A stretch of DNA of 64,000 nucleotides from Linanthus parryae (GCA_023055425.1 JALGPY010000001.1:116727057-116791056); one strand, 5' to 3'. Counted from the stretch's first letter, positions 48,181-61,019 are shown. The notes: generated by a model from the sequence alone, not told the origin. Translations and numbers: made by a program.

Positions 48181-49758
48181 ATCAACAACTTACTTTCGAG
48201 ACCCATGTTCGTGCATTGACATTGTATTACAATGACACATTTCTTCGGTTTTCATGTAAATCTTCTTTAAGCCAAGTTTATAGTTTGTAAGACCAAACCA
48301 CGGGTATGTCATCTCAGGCTTAGTGAGTTTACTCAATGAAAGATACTCAAAAATAAAAGTGTACGCAGTAAATAGATGTAGAAGATAAATTTTAACTTCA
48401 TTTTGAACATCTTTCTCACTAAGTCAGCTGACGCTGCCTCACACTGTAAAGCCAGATTATGCCAGATTATTTTTACCCAACTTACACATTGAAGCCGGGA
48501 TTTTTTTTCTCGATGGAAATCCTTGGCCATGTCTATGAATTAAACCTACACAGCAAATTAATGAAAGAGAAAATGAGTAATGATTTTTGCATTTGATCCA
48601 TTTATCTTAATTAAATTAAAGATGTGAAACTTTTACATAATGTTTATACTAATCAACTAATGCAAGTTATGGTCAGGGATGAGAAGATGGTAATTATGGC
48701 ATACACACTCTTCATTCACACCATATTGATCAATAATGATGTCTTATATTTCCTTCATATTTAAACATTTCAACTGAGTGCATAATGATCGAATAAAGTA
48801 CAGATAAAATGATAGAGTACCAAAAAATAAAAGATCGAATAGCGACCTAAATTAGGCCTAGTGCAGGTGCCAATAAAGTAGAAAATTAGCATAGTATCAG
48901 AAAACCAAACCCTTTAAGATTCAGGGGTGTCTCTGAAAATACTATGAAGCATTCCAACATCCAGTTTAATATATTATATAAGTGTCATATTTAAGCAGAA
49001 CGGATATTTGTTACTTAAAAGTTATTAAAACAAACTATGAATAGTCAAATGTCATAATCTGGAGATACACTTAACCATTTGTATTAATGTTTTGAATGGA
49101 TGTTTTGAATTCCCAAATTAATATGCTTAGATGGATGCAAATAAGCATGATCTGGGAAACATAGAGAAAAATAGGGATACCTCGCTATGCAACCGAGTGT
49201 CTGATCAATTGGCGGAGGCCGCATCAGAGGACTGATAGGTTAACTGCTAGGCTAGTACCAAATGTATAAATTTTAGAAATCTATATACTAAAACAGGAAG
49301 GACATTTCCGGTTCACGGTGGGACAAAGGTCCGTGACATTTTATAAGTCATACAGAATACACAATAGTCCCAATCTCATGGCCAACTTCAAAAAGTCCCT
49401 TAATTTTCACCCTCTGAATGCATAGAAGCCTAATTTCAGAACCTCGAGACATTTCCGAGGAACTAATCAATCAAGGGTACGTCCAAGAGCATAGTATGAA
49501 CGCAAAATAATCAGTACGAGGTAAAGAAAGTCGTCAGTTTGATACAAATTTAAAATAAATTAGCTGATGAGATTATGAGCAGAGTCCAACGACGATTTCC
49601 TGTCTAGGGAGAGCGATTATGGTTATTTAAATCGGTAAGATCTTTGACCTTTTCGAGGGAGGATGAAAGGCATGGTTCCGAACTACGAAGAGAGGGACAA
49701 TATTCTATAGAGATGGAGAAAGCTTACACTGCTTGTTTTATTCCGGATTAGTAATGTA
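48181..49758. other. CACTA interior, left part, no genes seen
   Basis: This AT-rich sequence with scattered stops in all frames contains no TNP2 or TNPA motif by eye. It ends at the copia target duplication CGTAG (49759-49763). Confidence 0.4.
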
Positions 49759-49763
49759 CGTAG

Positions 49764-51185
49764 TGTTGGAATAGATGCCCCAGAGGCAATCTAGTTTAGT
49801 ATGAATTTATTTGTGGCTAGAAATTCATTTATTATTTATTGGATATTTAATATAATGAAGTCCTTAGATTTACAATTGTGTTGTTTATCTTAAATATCCC
49901 TAGTCCAGTATAATGATTAATGGGACGATCATCTATAGACTAGTATGGGGTTGGATTGATATGGAGATATCACGATCCAACACATAGGTGTGCATTAGGG
50001 GTAATGTTGCACTGGATTGACCCATCTCCGAGAAGTCTACATACATGTTATGTTAAGTCACAAGCGCTTCTTGCGGTGCAATGGTATTGTCATCCTTAGA
50101 CTTGAAGTCACTAGATGTTCTAGTTGTGGATTATTGTGATTTTGGTAGCGTTAAACGCTACACCGTAACTGGGTAGTTATAAATGCGTGTACTGGATACA
50201 ATAAGAAGCAAGCTTAGAGGTCGTAGTGGACGTAGATAGAATTTTTCCCTCGCACATAACGGGAGAAAATATCCTAGGCCACTCGAGGGATAGTGCTTAT
50301 AGAATGTCTGGGCAGACTCAAATAAATCAATATGGGATATTGATGTTATTTGCACGAATAAGGCTATTCCCATGGATCGAGAAACTGTGGATTGGATTTA
50401 CTAGTGTGATTTGTATGTCTCGTGTCCAATCCGGATATAGAGACAAAGGGATGAGACAAATACTTGTACAAAGGTTGTCAAGGTGACTATTCTATTAGTT
50501 GGCTAGAATGGATGTTTTGCTAGAAACCGCTCCATATTAGCAAATAGTTGCTACCAACTAGATAGAACCTATGGGGTCACACGCTATATAGAATTGAACT
50601 AGATTTGGGAATTAATGAATTGGATTAATTAATTAGATGGATCACTTTGCAAAACCTTGCAAACTTAGTAGGGTCTAATTTGCAAGGAAGGGACTAAATT
50701 GAATTCTAGTAGGACTGAATAAGTCCTTTAGGTAGTTGACAAGGAGTTGTTGGACTATATAAATGAACTTCCTTCCTTCCTTCCCACAACTTATGCTCAT
50801 AATTGAACATAACAAGAGTGGGAGAGAACAAAAGGAGAGAGAGCAACAAGCTAGAGGAGCCGAACGCCCCCCTAGCCCGCCGCCCGTCCCCGTCGTCCAC
50901 AAGGAGGCCGAGAGCCCCCTTTTTGGTCTCGTTTTGCGTGATATTTCTTCGTTTTCCTCTTCCGGGCTAGCACCAAGGACTTGGGAGATCTAGGAATCAA
51001 CTCTAGGCGTGGATCAACCATAGAGAACGTGACACAATTCGCATTTGAAGTCATCAAAGGAGAACCCTAAGGTGTGTTATTGATTTCTTCCTTTACCATC
51101 GTTATGTCTCTTGACTTGTGATTCGTGGAGGGTTTTGCATGGTCAATTTTGTTTCCGTTGCGCATCCAAGAATCAAAACCCTACA
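49764..51185 (+). repeat. 5' LTR of full-length copia element
   Basis: It is 1422 bp, from TGTTGGAATAGATGCCCC to AATCAAAACCCTACA. Confidence 0.93.
50755..50764 (+). promoter_or_regulatory. TATA box in 5' LTR
   Basis: CTATATAAAT; the other two LTRs of the family have CTATATAAAG at the same place. It is the probable start region of the retrotransposon transcript. Confidence 0.55.
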
Positions 51186-51198
51186 TGGTATCAGAGCC
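51186..51198 (+). other. primer-binding site, tRNA-Met type
   Basis: TGGTATCAGAGCC abuts the LTR end directly. Confidence 0.9.
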
Positions 51199-52842
51199 AC
51201 AGGTCGTAGAGCATAAACGTGGTTTATGTGTTACGTTTTAGTTGTTTTACACCTTAATTTGATTGTTTATCACGTAAAACAAGACAAATCAAGCATGGGA
51301 TGCAATTTGTCAATAATCTATCATAACAAGATCTAATTTTTGCATTGGATGCATGAATTGGTGAGTCTGAGAAATTTTAGGATCTTAGATCTAGGGTTTG
51401 TGCATCCTTGTGGAAGAAGGAAACAAGGAAACAACCAAACTTGGGCACCAAGCAAGGGAGTTGTTTTGGAAACAACTCCCTCAAGGAGATTCGGCCCCCT
51501 AAGGGGACCGCCCCTCTTGCTTGCCACCCAAGCTTGGCCGCCCTAGGGGCTGGGCGGCCCTAGCCGCGTGGGTTATGGGCCGGGCCGGGCCTAGGGCCTT
51601 ATGGTTCAACTTTTTAGCCCGGGCAATTTGATTGTTGGGCCCATGGACCATTTTAACCCTATAAATCCTAAAATCAATTAAAATTAACCAAGCGCGTTAA
51701 AATTGGATTTTAACTGTTTATGTGCAATTCGCATGGTTATTGGATATGGCCTTAGGATGTGGTTTGATGTGGATGTTTAATTTTGTGGTTTGGTTTTACG
51801 GCCTGTGAGCTGATCAATTGATTGTAATAATTAATTAGGGTTTTATGGCATGCGTGCCATTTTTTTCTCAACTTGTGAGATTTATTTTATTTAGTATAGA
51901 AGTTAGCTAGTGCTAGATAAAAGTAGATTGTTAGCCAAGATTGAAGAAAGAAGCCCAGAGCCAAAGGAGCCACAAAAGATGGAGCATGGAGCATGGAGCA
52001 TTCCACATGACTATGAAGGATGGACCAAAAGATCAAGACGCATCGAGATGTGTTTGCTTTTAGGGTTCATAGATAACTCCATTGGCTTGGAATTATCTTA
52101 GTCTAGAAAAGGCCATATCCACATCACGTTTAATTTCTGTTTTGTGGTTGTTTACTTTATTGTCTTATTATTGTGTGGTTGGTGTATGGATGATGCATGC
52201 AATTAGGATAATAAGATAATTAGACAACCCAGATCTATTATTTGGAGTTGTGCCCAAACTCAAATAGATAGATTAGTTGATATTAACCAACAAAACAATT
52301 AAAATTGAATACAAAATCCCTCAAAATTCAAATATTGTGTTCTTGCCTTCTCGTTATTTAAACACTCATTATCATCATTATTTATCAAGTTCGTGCGTGC
52401 CAAAGCATGGCGACTTGGTTCATAATGATGGAATGTGATGGCACACCTCGTGTGCAATTGTTTAAATAAGAGGTTGAACACAACTAGGCAATTAATATGA
52501 TTAAGAAACCTAGAGGCAATCAATTGGGATTATCCATATGGATGGATAAATAAGGAGTTATTTGCCCAATTGAACCAAGAGTTGCATGAGTGATGCAATT
52601 GGAATTGTTCCTACCTAAAGTAGTCAAATTATGGGTGACTTGCCAAAGCAAGCTCATAAGGAGGTGAAACATGGATCTTGGCCCACTAGAAAATATAAGG
52701 ATATTTTCCGCATTAATATCTTGAGGGTTATTAATCCGTAGAAAAATAGTGGGAACTATATTTGATAAACTAGCCATTATTGAATATAGTCAAAAATTCA
52801 CAGATACTAAAACTTGCGTATTTTCCTTTTGTAGAATTCCAA
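51199..52842 (+). other. copia untranslated leader
   Basis: About 1.6 kb between primer site and gag. The open frames here lack features. It is homologous to 12799-14259. Confidence 0.65.
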
Positions 52843-54054
52843 ATGGCAAACAACTCATCGAGTTCACAACATTCCCTACGATCTGTCCTTGAGAAGGACA
52901 AGCTCTCTGGAACCAACTTTCTTGATTGGTACAGAAACTTGAGAATTGTTCTCAAGCAAGAGAAGAAATTGTACGCAATAAAGGAGCATGTTCCAGAAGG
53001 TCCATAGAACCAAACACCTGCTGCCCTAAAGGCGTATCAAAAGCGTGTTGATGACGCTAATGATGCGGCCTGCCTTATGCTATGCACCATGACTTCTGAG
53101 CTTCAGAAGCAACACGAAAACATGAATGCTGTCGATATTATCGAGCATCTGAAGCAGCTCTTCCAAGAGCAGGCAAGGGTAGAGAGGTATGAGGTCTCTA
53201 AGGCACTGTTCAAGTTTCATCTGGCAGAAGGGAACCCGGTGGGACCCCATGTACTCCGTATGATCGGGTACTTGGAGAATCTCGCCCGACTAGGGTTCCC
53301 GGTCGGCCAAGAGTTGGCAACCGATCGCGTGTTGCAATCGTTGCCCGAGAGTTATGGACAGTTCATCATGAACTATAACATGAACGAGATCGTAAAGCCA
53401 CTGCCAGATTTACTCAATATGTTGAGGACATCTGAACAGAGCATCAACAAGGGTAAGGGCAAGGCCATTATGATGGTGCAGAAAGGAAAGGGCAAAAGGT
53501 TTGCCTCATCCTCCAAGGGCAAAGGCAAGTCAGTTGCCAAGTCCAAGGAACCTGCCCTTAAGCCTGTTGGTAGCATTGCCAAAGGTGTGACTAACGGTGA
53601 GTGTCACTACTGCAGTCAGCCTGGACACTGGAGGAGGAACTGCCCAAAATATCTGGAGGACAAGAGGCTTGGAATAGTGATTCCACCACCACCAGGTATT
53701 TTTGTTGTAGATGTCAATTTAACTGTCTCTACATCATGGGTATTAGATACTGGATGTGGATCTCATTTTTGTCGAAATATGCAGGATCTAAAGAGAAGTA
53801 GAAGATTGGCTAAAGGAGAGGTAGATCTGCGCGTTGGGAATGGAGCAAAGGTTGCTGCGTTGGCCATAGGCGTGTGCGAGCTATCTCTGCCTTCAGAATT
53901 AGTTTTAGAATTAAATAATTGCTATTTTGTGCCTGCTATGAGCAGAAACATTATTTCTATTTCTTGTTTGGACAAGGATGGTTTTATTATTTCAATAAAG
54001 AACAATTGTTGTTCCTTTTATTTAAATAATATTCACTATTTTAGTGCGCAATAA
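52843..54054 (+). pseudogene. copia gag and protease, one internal stop
   Basis: ATG 52843 starts MANNSSSSQHSLRSVLEKDK. The copia Gag motif LSGTNFLDWYRNLRIVLKQE follows, then a TAG at 53005-53007. The same frame continues through the rest of Gag, the zinc knuckle CHYCSQPGHWRRNC (about 53602-53643) and the aspartic protease motif WVLDTGCGSHFC. It ends at a TAA (54052-54054) where the sister copy at 15361 has a leucine codon. Both lesions are single-base differences relative to that copy. Confidence 0.9.
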
Positions 54055-55668
54055 TTTAATGGACTTTATGTCCTTGATCTAAGCAATCCTGTCTACAACA
54101 TTAATACCAAGCGGATTAAAATAAATTATTTAAATCCAGCTTATTTATGGCACTGTCGTTTAGGCCACATAAATGAGAAACGTGTATCTAGACTCCATAA
54201 GGATGGATTACTAGAGTCATTTGATTTTGAATCATATGAGACATGTGAGGCTTGTTTATTGGGAAAAATGACAAAGTCCCCTTTCAATAAGAAAGGTGAG
54301 AGGACTAGTGAGCAATTGGCGCTCATACATACTGATGTATGTGGGCCATTTTCCACGCCTGCCAGGGGTGGTTATGTCTACTTCATTACATTTACTGATG
54401 ATTACAGTAGATATGGATTTGTGTACCTCATGAGGGCAAAATCCGAATCCTTTGAAGTGTTCAAAGAATTCAAGAATGAAGTAGAGAAGCAACTTGGGAA
54501 AAGTATCAAGGCTCTACGATCGGATCGTGGAGGAGAATACTTAAGCCAAGAGTTTGACGACTATCTTAGAGAGTCTGGGATCGTGTCCCAACTCACTCCA
54601 CCCGGAACGCCACAATGGAATGGGGTGTCCGAGAGGAGGAATCGAACCCTATTGGATATGGTTCGATCTATGATGTGTCAAACCGATCTTCCATTATCAT
54701 TTTGGGGCTACGCTCTATTAAGTGCAGCTTTCACCATTAACCGTGTTCCATCTAAATCAGTCATGAAGACACCATATGAGATGTGGAGTGGAAGGCGTCC
54801 CACACTATCGTTCATGAGGATTTGGGGTTGCGATGTCTATGTAAAACTTTTACAATCAGACAAGCTAGGGCCGAAATCGGATAAGTGTAAGTTTGTGGGG
54901 TACCCTAAGGAAACTAAGGGTTACTACTTCTACAATCCAGCCGAGAACAAAGTGTTTGTTGCTCAGACCGGCGTGTTTCTAGAAAGAGAGTTTGTCTCTA
55001 AAGAAGCAAGTGGGAGGACTGTAGAACTTGAAGAGGTTCAAGAACCACAAATCACTGAACCGATTATGGAACATGAACAGGAACCACAAGCAGTTGTGGA
55101 ACAACCTGTTCAGGTAACACAAGAGCTTCGTAGATCTAGTAGAGTGCGCCAGGAACCCGAGAGGTATGGACTTCTCGTGACCGATTTCGGTGACACGATG
55201 CTCATAGATGATGAGCCTACTACCTATGAGGAGGCCATGAATGGCCCAGACTCTCAGAAGTGGCTAGAAGCCATGAGATCCGAGATGGAATCCATGTACA
55301 CCAACAAAGTATGGACTTTGGTGGAACCACCCGAAGGGGCGCGCCCCATAGGGTGCAAGTGGGTCTTCAAGAAGAAGATCGACATGGATGGTAATGTGAT
55401 TACCTATAAGGGACGATTGGTGGCTAAAGGATTCAGACAGATTCATGGTATTGACTATGATGAAACCTTTTCATCAGTCGCTATCACCAAATCCATCCGA
55501 ATCCTACTTGCGATTGCCGCATACCATGACTATGAGATTTGGCAGATGGATGTCAAAACAGCATTCCTTTATGGGAATCTCCTCGAGGACGTGTATATGA
55601 TACAGCCGAAGGGTTTTGAGGATCCAAAGCAAGCCAACAAAGTCTGCAACGATCCATTTATGTATTGA
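54055..55668 (+). pseudogene. copia integrase and N-terminal reverse transcriptase
   Basis: The same frame as gag is open from 54055. Features in order are the integrase zinc-binding HCRLGHINEKR...CEACLLGK, the catalytic core HTDVCGPF / FTDDYSRYG / SDRGGEYLSQEFDDY with its D, D, E residues, NGVSERRNRTLLDM, the HxxP-type linker, then RT motifs WLEAMRSEMES, GCKWVFKKKID, GRLVAKGFRQIHGIDY and WQMDVKTAFLYGNLLEDVYM. Frame is lost near 55650, where 7 bases present in the sister copy are absent. Confidence 0.9.
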
Positions 55669-56810
55669 AGCAAGCTTCTGGGAGTTGCAATCGACGTTTT
55701 GATGAAGTAGTCAAAGAGTTTGGCTTCATCAGGAACGAAGATGAGTCTTGTGTCTACAAGAAGGTTAGTGGGAGCTCTGTAGATTTTCTGGTCTTGTATG
55801 TGGATGACATACTACTCATTGGAAACGACGTTCCCATGCTGCAATCTGTTAAAGATTGGCTAGGGAAGTGTTTCTCAATGAAAGACTTAGGGGAAGCAGC
55901 CTATATACTCGGTATAAAGATCTATAGAGATAGATCTAAAAGGTTGTTAGGCCTAAGTCAAAGTACATATATTGACAAGGTGTTGAAACGGTTCAACATG
56001 CAAGATTCCAAGAAGAGATTCTTGCCCATGTCACACGGAATCACTCTTTCGAAGAGTGGTTGTCCTTCCAATGAGATTGAGAAGGAACGCATGAGTAGAA
56101 TACCCTATGCCTCGGCCATAGGATCTATCATGTACGCCATGTTATGTACTAGACCAGATGTGTCATATGCCTTAAGTATGACAAGCAGATACCAATCCAA
56201 TCCGGGTGAGAGTCACTGGATTGCAGTCAAGAATATCCTAAAGTACTTAAGAATAACTAAGGATGCTTTCTTGATATTTGGCAGTGAGGAAGAGTTGCGT
56301 GTAAGGGGTTACACTGATGCAAGTTTCCAAACCGACAGAGATGACTTTATATCACAATCGGGATATGTGTTTTGCCTGAATGGAGCAGCGGTGAGCTGGA
56401 AGAGTTCCAAGCAAGAGACGGTAGCTGATTCTACAACAGAGGCTGAGTACATTGCTGCAAATGGCGCAGCAAAGGAAGCTGTTTGGATCAGAAAGTTTGT
56501 TTCTGAACTTGGTGTGGTTCCTAGCATTGCGGATCCAGTCGAGTTGTACTGTGACAACACTGGGGCGATCGCGCAATCGAAGGAACCCAGGTCGCACCAG
56601 AAGTCCAAGCACGTGCTCAGTAAGTTTCATCTTATTCGAGATATTATCGATAGAGGAGACGTTCGGATATGCAAGATTCCTACAGATGAGAATCTGTCAG
56701 ACCCGCTTACAAAGCCGCTAACGCAGTGGAAGCATGAGGGCACACTAGGAGTATGGGCATACGAGATGCGCCAGATTGGCTCTAGTGCAAGTGGGAGACT
56801 GTTGGAATAG
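55665..56810 (+). pseudogene. copia reverse transcriptase (YVDD) and RNase H
   Basis: After the frame change the sequence is open for 381 codons: RRFDEVVKEFGFIRNEDESC, the catalytic YVDDILLIGND, SMKDLGEAAYILGIKIYRDR, CTRPDVSYALSMTSRYQSNP, then RNase H with GYTDASFQTD, SWKSSKQETVADSTTEAEYI and LYCDNTGAIAQSKEP. The stop TAG (56808-56810) lies just inside the 3' LTR, the usual arrangement in this family. The segment itself is undamaged but cannot be reached in frame from gag. Confidence 0.9.
56789..56799 (+). other. polypurine tract
   Basis: AAGTGGGAGAC directly precedes the 3' LTR. Confidence 0.8.
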
Positions 56811-58234
56811 ATTCCCTAGAGGCAATCTAGTTTAGTATGAATTTATTTATGAATTTATTTGTGGCTAGAAATTCATTTATTATTTATTGGATATTTAATA
56901 TAATGAAGTCCTTAGATTTACAATTGTGTTATTTATCTTAAATATCCCTAGTCCAGTATAATGATTAATGGGACAATCATCTATAGACTAGTATGGGGTT
57001 GGATTGATATGGAGATATCACGATCCAACACATAAGTGTGCATTAGGGGTAATGTTGCACTGGATTGACCCATCTCCGAGAAGGCTACATACATGTTATG
57101 TTAAGTCACAAGCGCTTCTCGCGGTGCAATGGTATTGTCATCCTTAGACTTGAAGTCACTAGATGTTCTAGTTGTGGATTATTGTGATTTTGGTAGCGTT
57201 AAACGCTACACCGTAACTGGGTAGTTATAAAGGCGTGTACTGGATACAATAAGAAGCAAGCTTAGAGATCGTAGTGGGCGTAGATAGAATTTGTCCCTCC
57301 CACATAACGGGAGCAAATATCCTAGGCCACTCGAGGGATAGTGCTTATAGAATGTCTGGCCAGACTCAAATAAATCAATATGGGATATTGATGTTATTTG
57401 CACGAATAAGGCTATTCCCATGGATCGAGAAACTGTGGATTGGATATACGAGTGTGACTTGTATGTCTCGTGTCCAATCCGGATATAGAGACAAAGGGAT
57501 GAGACAAATACTTGTACAAAGGTTGTCAAGATGACTATTCTATTAGTTGGCTAGAATGGATGTTTTGCTAGAAACCGCTCCATATTAGCAAATAGTTGCT
57601 ACCAACTAGATAGAACCTATGGGGTCACACGCTATATAGAGTTGAACTAGATTTGGGAATTAATTAATTGGATTAATTAATTAGAAGGATCACTTTGCAA
57701 AACCTTGCAAACTTAGTAGGGACTAATTTGCAAGGAAGGGACTAAATTGAATTCTAGTAGGACTAGAATAAGTCCTTTAGGTAGTTGGCAAGGAGTTGTT
57801 GGACTATATAAAGGACCTTCCTTCCTTCCTTCCCACAACTTATGCTCATAATTGAACATAACAAGAGTGGGAGAGAACAAAAGGAAAGAGAGCAACAAGC
57901 TAGAGGAGCCCAACGCCCCCCTAGCCCGCCGCCCGTCCCCGTCAGCCACAAGGAGGCCGAGAGCCCCCTTCTTGGTCTCGTTTTGCGTGATCTTTCTTCC
58001 CCTTCCTCTTCCGGGCTAGCACCAAGGACTTGGGAGATCTAGGAATCAACTCTAGGCGTGGATCAACCATAGAGAACGTGACACAATTCGCGTTTGAAGT
58101 CATCAAAGGAGAACCCTAAGGTGTGTTATCGATTTCTTCCTTTACCATCGTTATGTCTCTTGACTTGTGATCCTTGGAGGGTTTTGCATGGTTAATTTTG
58201 TTTCTGTTGCGCATCCATGAATCAAAACCCTACA
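56800..58234 (+). repeat. 3' LTR of full-length copia element
   Basis: It is 1435 bp; its extra length comes from a duplicated ATGAATTTATTT-type segment near 56838-56865. TATA box CTATATAAAG is at 57804-57813. The target duplication follows at 58235-58239. Confidence 0.93.
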
Positions 58235-58239
58235 CGTAG

Positions 58240-59706
58240 TACTATCCAGCTCACGACGTGCAATTGGACATTCACTTTCATATCTAGGCGAAGAAACAGG
58301 GGCAGTGGGGTGGTTTTAGGGAAGCCTAACTGTGTTGCCAGATTATGTCGAAGACTCAATAAAACAGATCTGCAATGACAAAGCTACACTGATTCCCAGA
58401 CATTGCTACAGATACCAAGTATATTCCTTCACACAAAATCATAGCATACTTCCCTTCTCCATGTGATTAGATATATATACCAGCGAAAGAATCTGCTCGA
58501 TGGAATTAACTGAACATATATCATATCCTATTAGACGATCTTTTGAAGCAGGGAGGGGGTCAACCTAATTTTTCATCCCAAGTAATCCCTCATATATCAT
58601 TAAGATGCGATGAAACAAAAACAAAGTTACAGATATAAAAAAAGAGAAGTTTACCAGATCAATAACACCGAGAGTAAAAAAGAGGGCGAGTGCTTTAAAA
58701 TAGATTACCTTATTTCCTGAAGTCAAAGTGAGGAATCTAATTCGGCTTCATTGATTCCCTCCCCCTTTTTATTTTGATGAAGAACCTAATATGTGACCAA
58801 AACAACCAATGTTAAGCTCCAGTACCAAAACATCACAACTTAACATAGTCAAACAATTCCACAGGAGTAGGTGAACAAAAACAAACGAAAAGGATAGCTT
58901 AATCATGAAAAAAACTAATCATTGATGATTAGCCCATATGCATTGGAAAGATGGGACTACTGAAAATAACCACCCCTGTATCATGGTTTTTCGATAGAAG
59001 CTCCATTCTTCTTACTTGAAAAAAGCAAACCCTCCCAACCCTAGTCCTGCATATATATCCCCAATTTCAGTATTCTATTAAGAAACCCCCAATTTGAGTG
59101 TTCCGGAAAGAAATTGCAAACGAATTTTTACACAGCTCAGAACAATAAAAGATGGAGAAGAGTGAAATATAGACCTGTTGAAGAGCAGAGAGAGCCATGT
59201 CAAAGAATATAAGTATACCACACCGCCATCGCCGCTTTCCACACAACTTCTACCACGGTCGCCTAGGGTTGGATCCAGAACAGGGGTTCGATTGGGTAAA
59301 GGAAGTGCTAGAGAAATTGAAAAGAGACACATGTTAAGTGATGTACACGTCGTATGGTGGTGTTCAGAGCTTGCTTCACTTCGATAAAAGAGGACAAGAT
59401 ATGAGATTAAAGACCGGAAAAAACATAGAAACACACCTCGTCAATAGAAGCGACGGTCTCAGTTTGAACGAAGAAGAGGAGATACCAGATTCTCAATCTA
59501 GGGCTCGAACGTCTGACTTTGGGGGGCGAGTAGAGAAAGAAGCGAGAGAGCGAAAGGGGGTGAATATTGAGAAGCGTACGCCAAATTAACAACTGGAATG
59601 AGAATTTTCGATTACAATGCTAAAATAACTTTAATTTCGGGAACTTTGTGTCAATTGTTTAGCCCGCCTAAAAAAATTGCCTCAAATAACCCATATTCCA
59701 GTAGTG
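58240..59706. other. CACTA interior, right part, no genes seen
   Basis: This 1.47-kb stretch continues the CACTA element after the copia insertion. No recognisable coding sequence. It ends with CCCGCCTAAAAAAATTGCC and the terminal CCAGTAGTG. Confidence 0.5.
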
Positions 59707-61019
59707 ACATTCCAAGTGGGGGATGAAATACGACAACTATTTTCCATTTAAACAAGAAGCTGACACGAGATAAGCTGGCACGCGAGGCTAATCATGTAAA
59801 ATTCACAAGTATATTTTGAGATAGAAAATATAAATCACATTTTGACGAAGTGAGCTAGGCAATCAAGGCTAAGCATATAACTCACCTGATCCAATAGCAA
59901 TTATCACATGAAGCTCATTCCATCGGTCGTAGCCCATGTTTGCTAACCCGTCGCCTACAATTACCAATTTCTAGTTACAACAATAGTACTTCTAAATAAA
60001 TTGATGCACTTGCCCCATACGATTGCTAGGCTATGTCGAATACAAATCCAACTCTCAAAATCGCCCCCCCCCCCAAAGAAACTCGTCTCGATTGTTATAC
60101 TTATAATTATACGAGAAGCATTTTGAGGACATATCGTGATATCCAAAAATTGAGGAGATATTTATCAATTATATTGTAATTACGACCAATCGTGATACTA
60201 AATATAATCTTTGTCCGGGAAGCGTTATTTTAGTTAAAGAGACTATTTTTATATTCACAATATTAATTAAACAATATTCTTGTTCAACAAGATTATACTA
60301 AATATAATCTTTGTCCGGGAATCTTTGAACAATATTCTTGTTCAAAAGTGGCACTAACGTTTTATTGAAGCAACTTTATTTTCTATACATGCAAACATTA
60401 ACTTAGTTTTTAATAAAACGTTTCTAGTTTATTTTCTAACGAACAAGTCGTGCACTATTTCAATACGCGGATCACATTTATATGATTAGGGCGAAAACTG
60501 GTATTTTTAGATGATATTTTTATTCCAAAATTTTCATTTTTTTTTTTACATAAAAGTGTAAAGTTTATGTAAAAGACAAATAGAACCCCTCAAGTTATGT
60601 TAAAATATAGCAAGATCCCACTACACACTCACAAACCAGACCCATAAATGACAACAACCTCCCCTTACAGATTATTAAAGACACTTATCCACCTTACACC
60701 CAGTTTGTATAAAAGACACTTTAACCCCCCCTCCCCTTTCATGAAATACTAATCTAGTAAAGCTAAACTTGGATTCAAGCATGCCCACACTAAAAATCGT
60801 GAGAAATGGTGAAGAAACGAGACGGGTCGAAGGGCCGAAAAAGTCGCCGGAGTTGGAACTCGATCTGAGCTTCTCCGGTTGTTCTTGGCCTCGGTTGAGG
60901 CCTCCTCAAGCTCGGTCGGACCTCTAGGATGCAATAAAGATAGGTGAGAGATTGTGGGTGCCGATGGTTTGCTTGGGCTCGAAGCTCGCCGGAATTCATG
61001 GAGGTCCGGCGGCTCCAGC

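Larger units (their letters stand above)
49764..58234 (+). mobile_element. full-length copia LTR retrotransposon, defective
   Basis: This 8.47-kb element has LTRs at 49764-51185 and 56800-58234, a primer-binding site and a polypurine tract, and is flanked by the perfect duplication CGTAG (49759-49763 and 58235-58239). The gag-pol order is Gag, protease, integrase, reverse transcriptase, RNase H, which is copia. The LTRs differ at many scattered single bases, plus a 13-bp duplication after position 56838, so it is older than the element at 1415. Two nonsense codons and one short deletion disable the polyprotein. Confidence 0.95.
46264..59706. mobile_element. CACTA (En/Spm) transposon with gene capture, split by a copia element
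   Basis: The left end is CACTACTAAAAATATTGG and the right end, reverse-complemented, is CACTACTGGAATATGGG. The flanking 3-bp duplication ACA (46261-46263 and 59707-59709) lies where LTR copies without the insertion read TTAAACACATTCC. Sub-terminal repeats such as CCGCCACAAA and GCGGCGG cluster in the first 300 bp, typical of CACTA elements. The total is 13.4 kb, of which about 8.5 kb is a later copia insertion, leaving a native element of about 5 kb. No TNP2-type transposase is seen, so it is non-autonomous. Confidence 0.88.
29820..61019 (-). mobile_element. tandem array of a giant-LTR, short-internal gypsy-like retrotransposon
   Basis: Four LTR copies (starts at 29820, 34499, 38892 and 44867) alternate with internal segments of about 0.62 kb. 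Each internal segment starts with a polypurine tract (minus strand) and ends with a tRNA-Met primer-binding site abutting the next LTR. LTR ends are TG...CA (minus-strand 5' end TGTAATACTCCG). No gag or pol is present. LTR start sequence, primer site and the CGAGGACGAAG motif beside the polypurine tract suggest the Tekay/Del chromovirus branch of gypsy. LTR3 and LTR4 are interrupted by later elements. The right boundary is obscured by another LTR at 61020. Confidence 0.85.
44867..61019 (-). repeat. LTR4 of the array, interrupted by a CACTA element
   Basis: 44867-46263 and 59710-61019 are the two halves of one LTR copy. They rejoin exactly across the CACTA insertion after one ACA is removed. 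The right half ends at GGCGGCTCCAGC, where a plus-strand gypsy LTR starts. The minisatellite is at 45963-46161. Confidence 0.85.
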
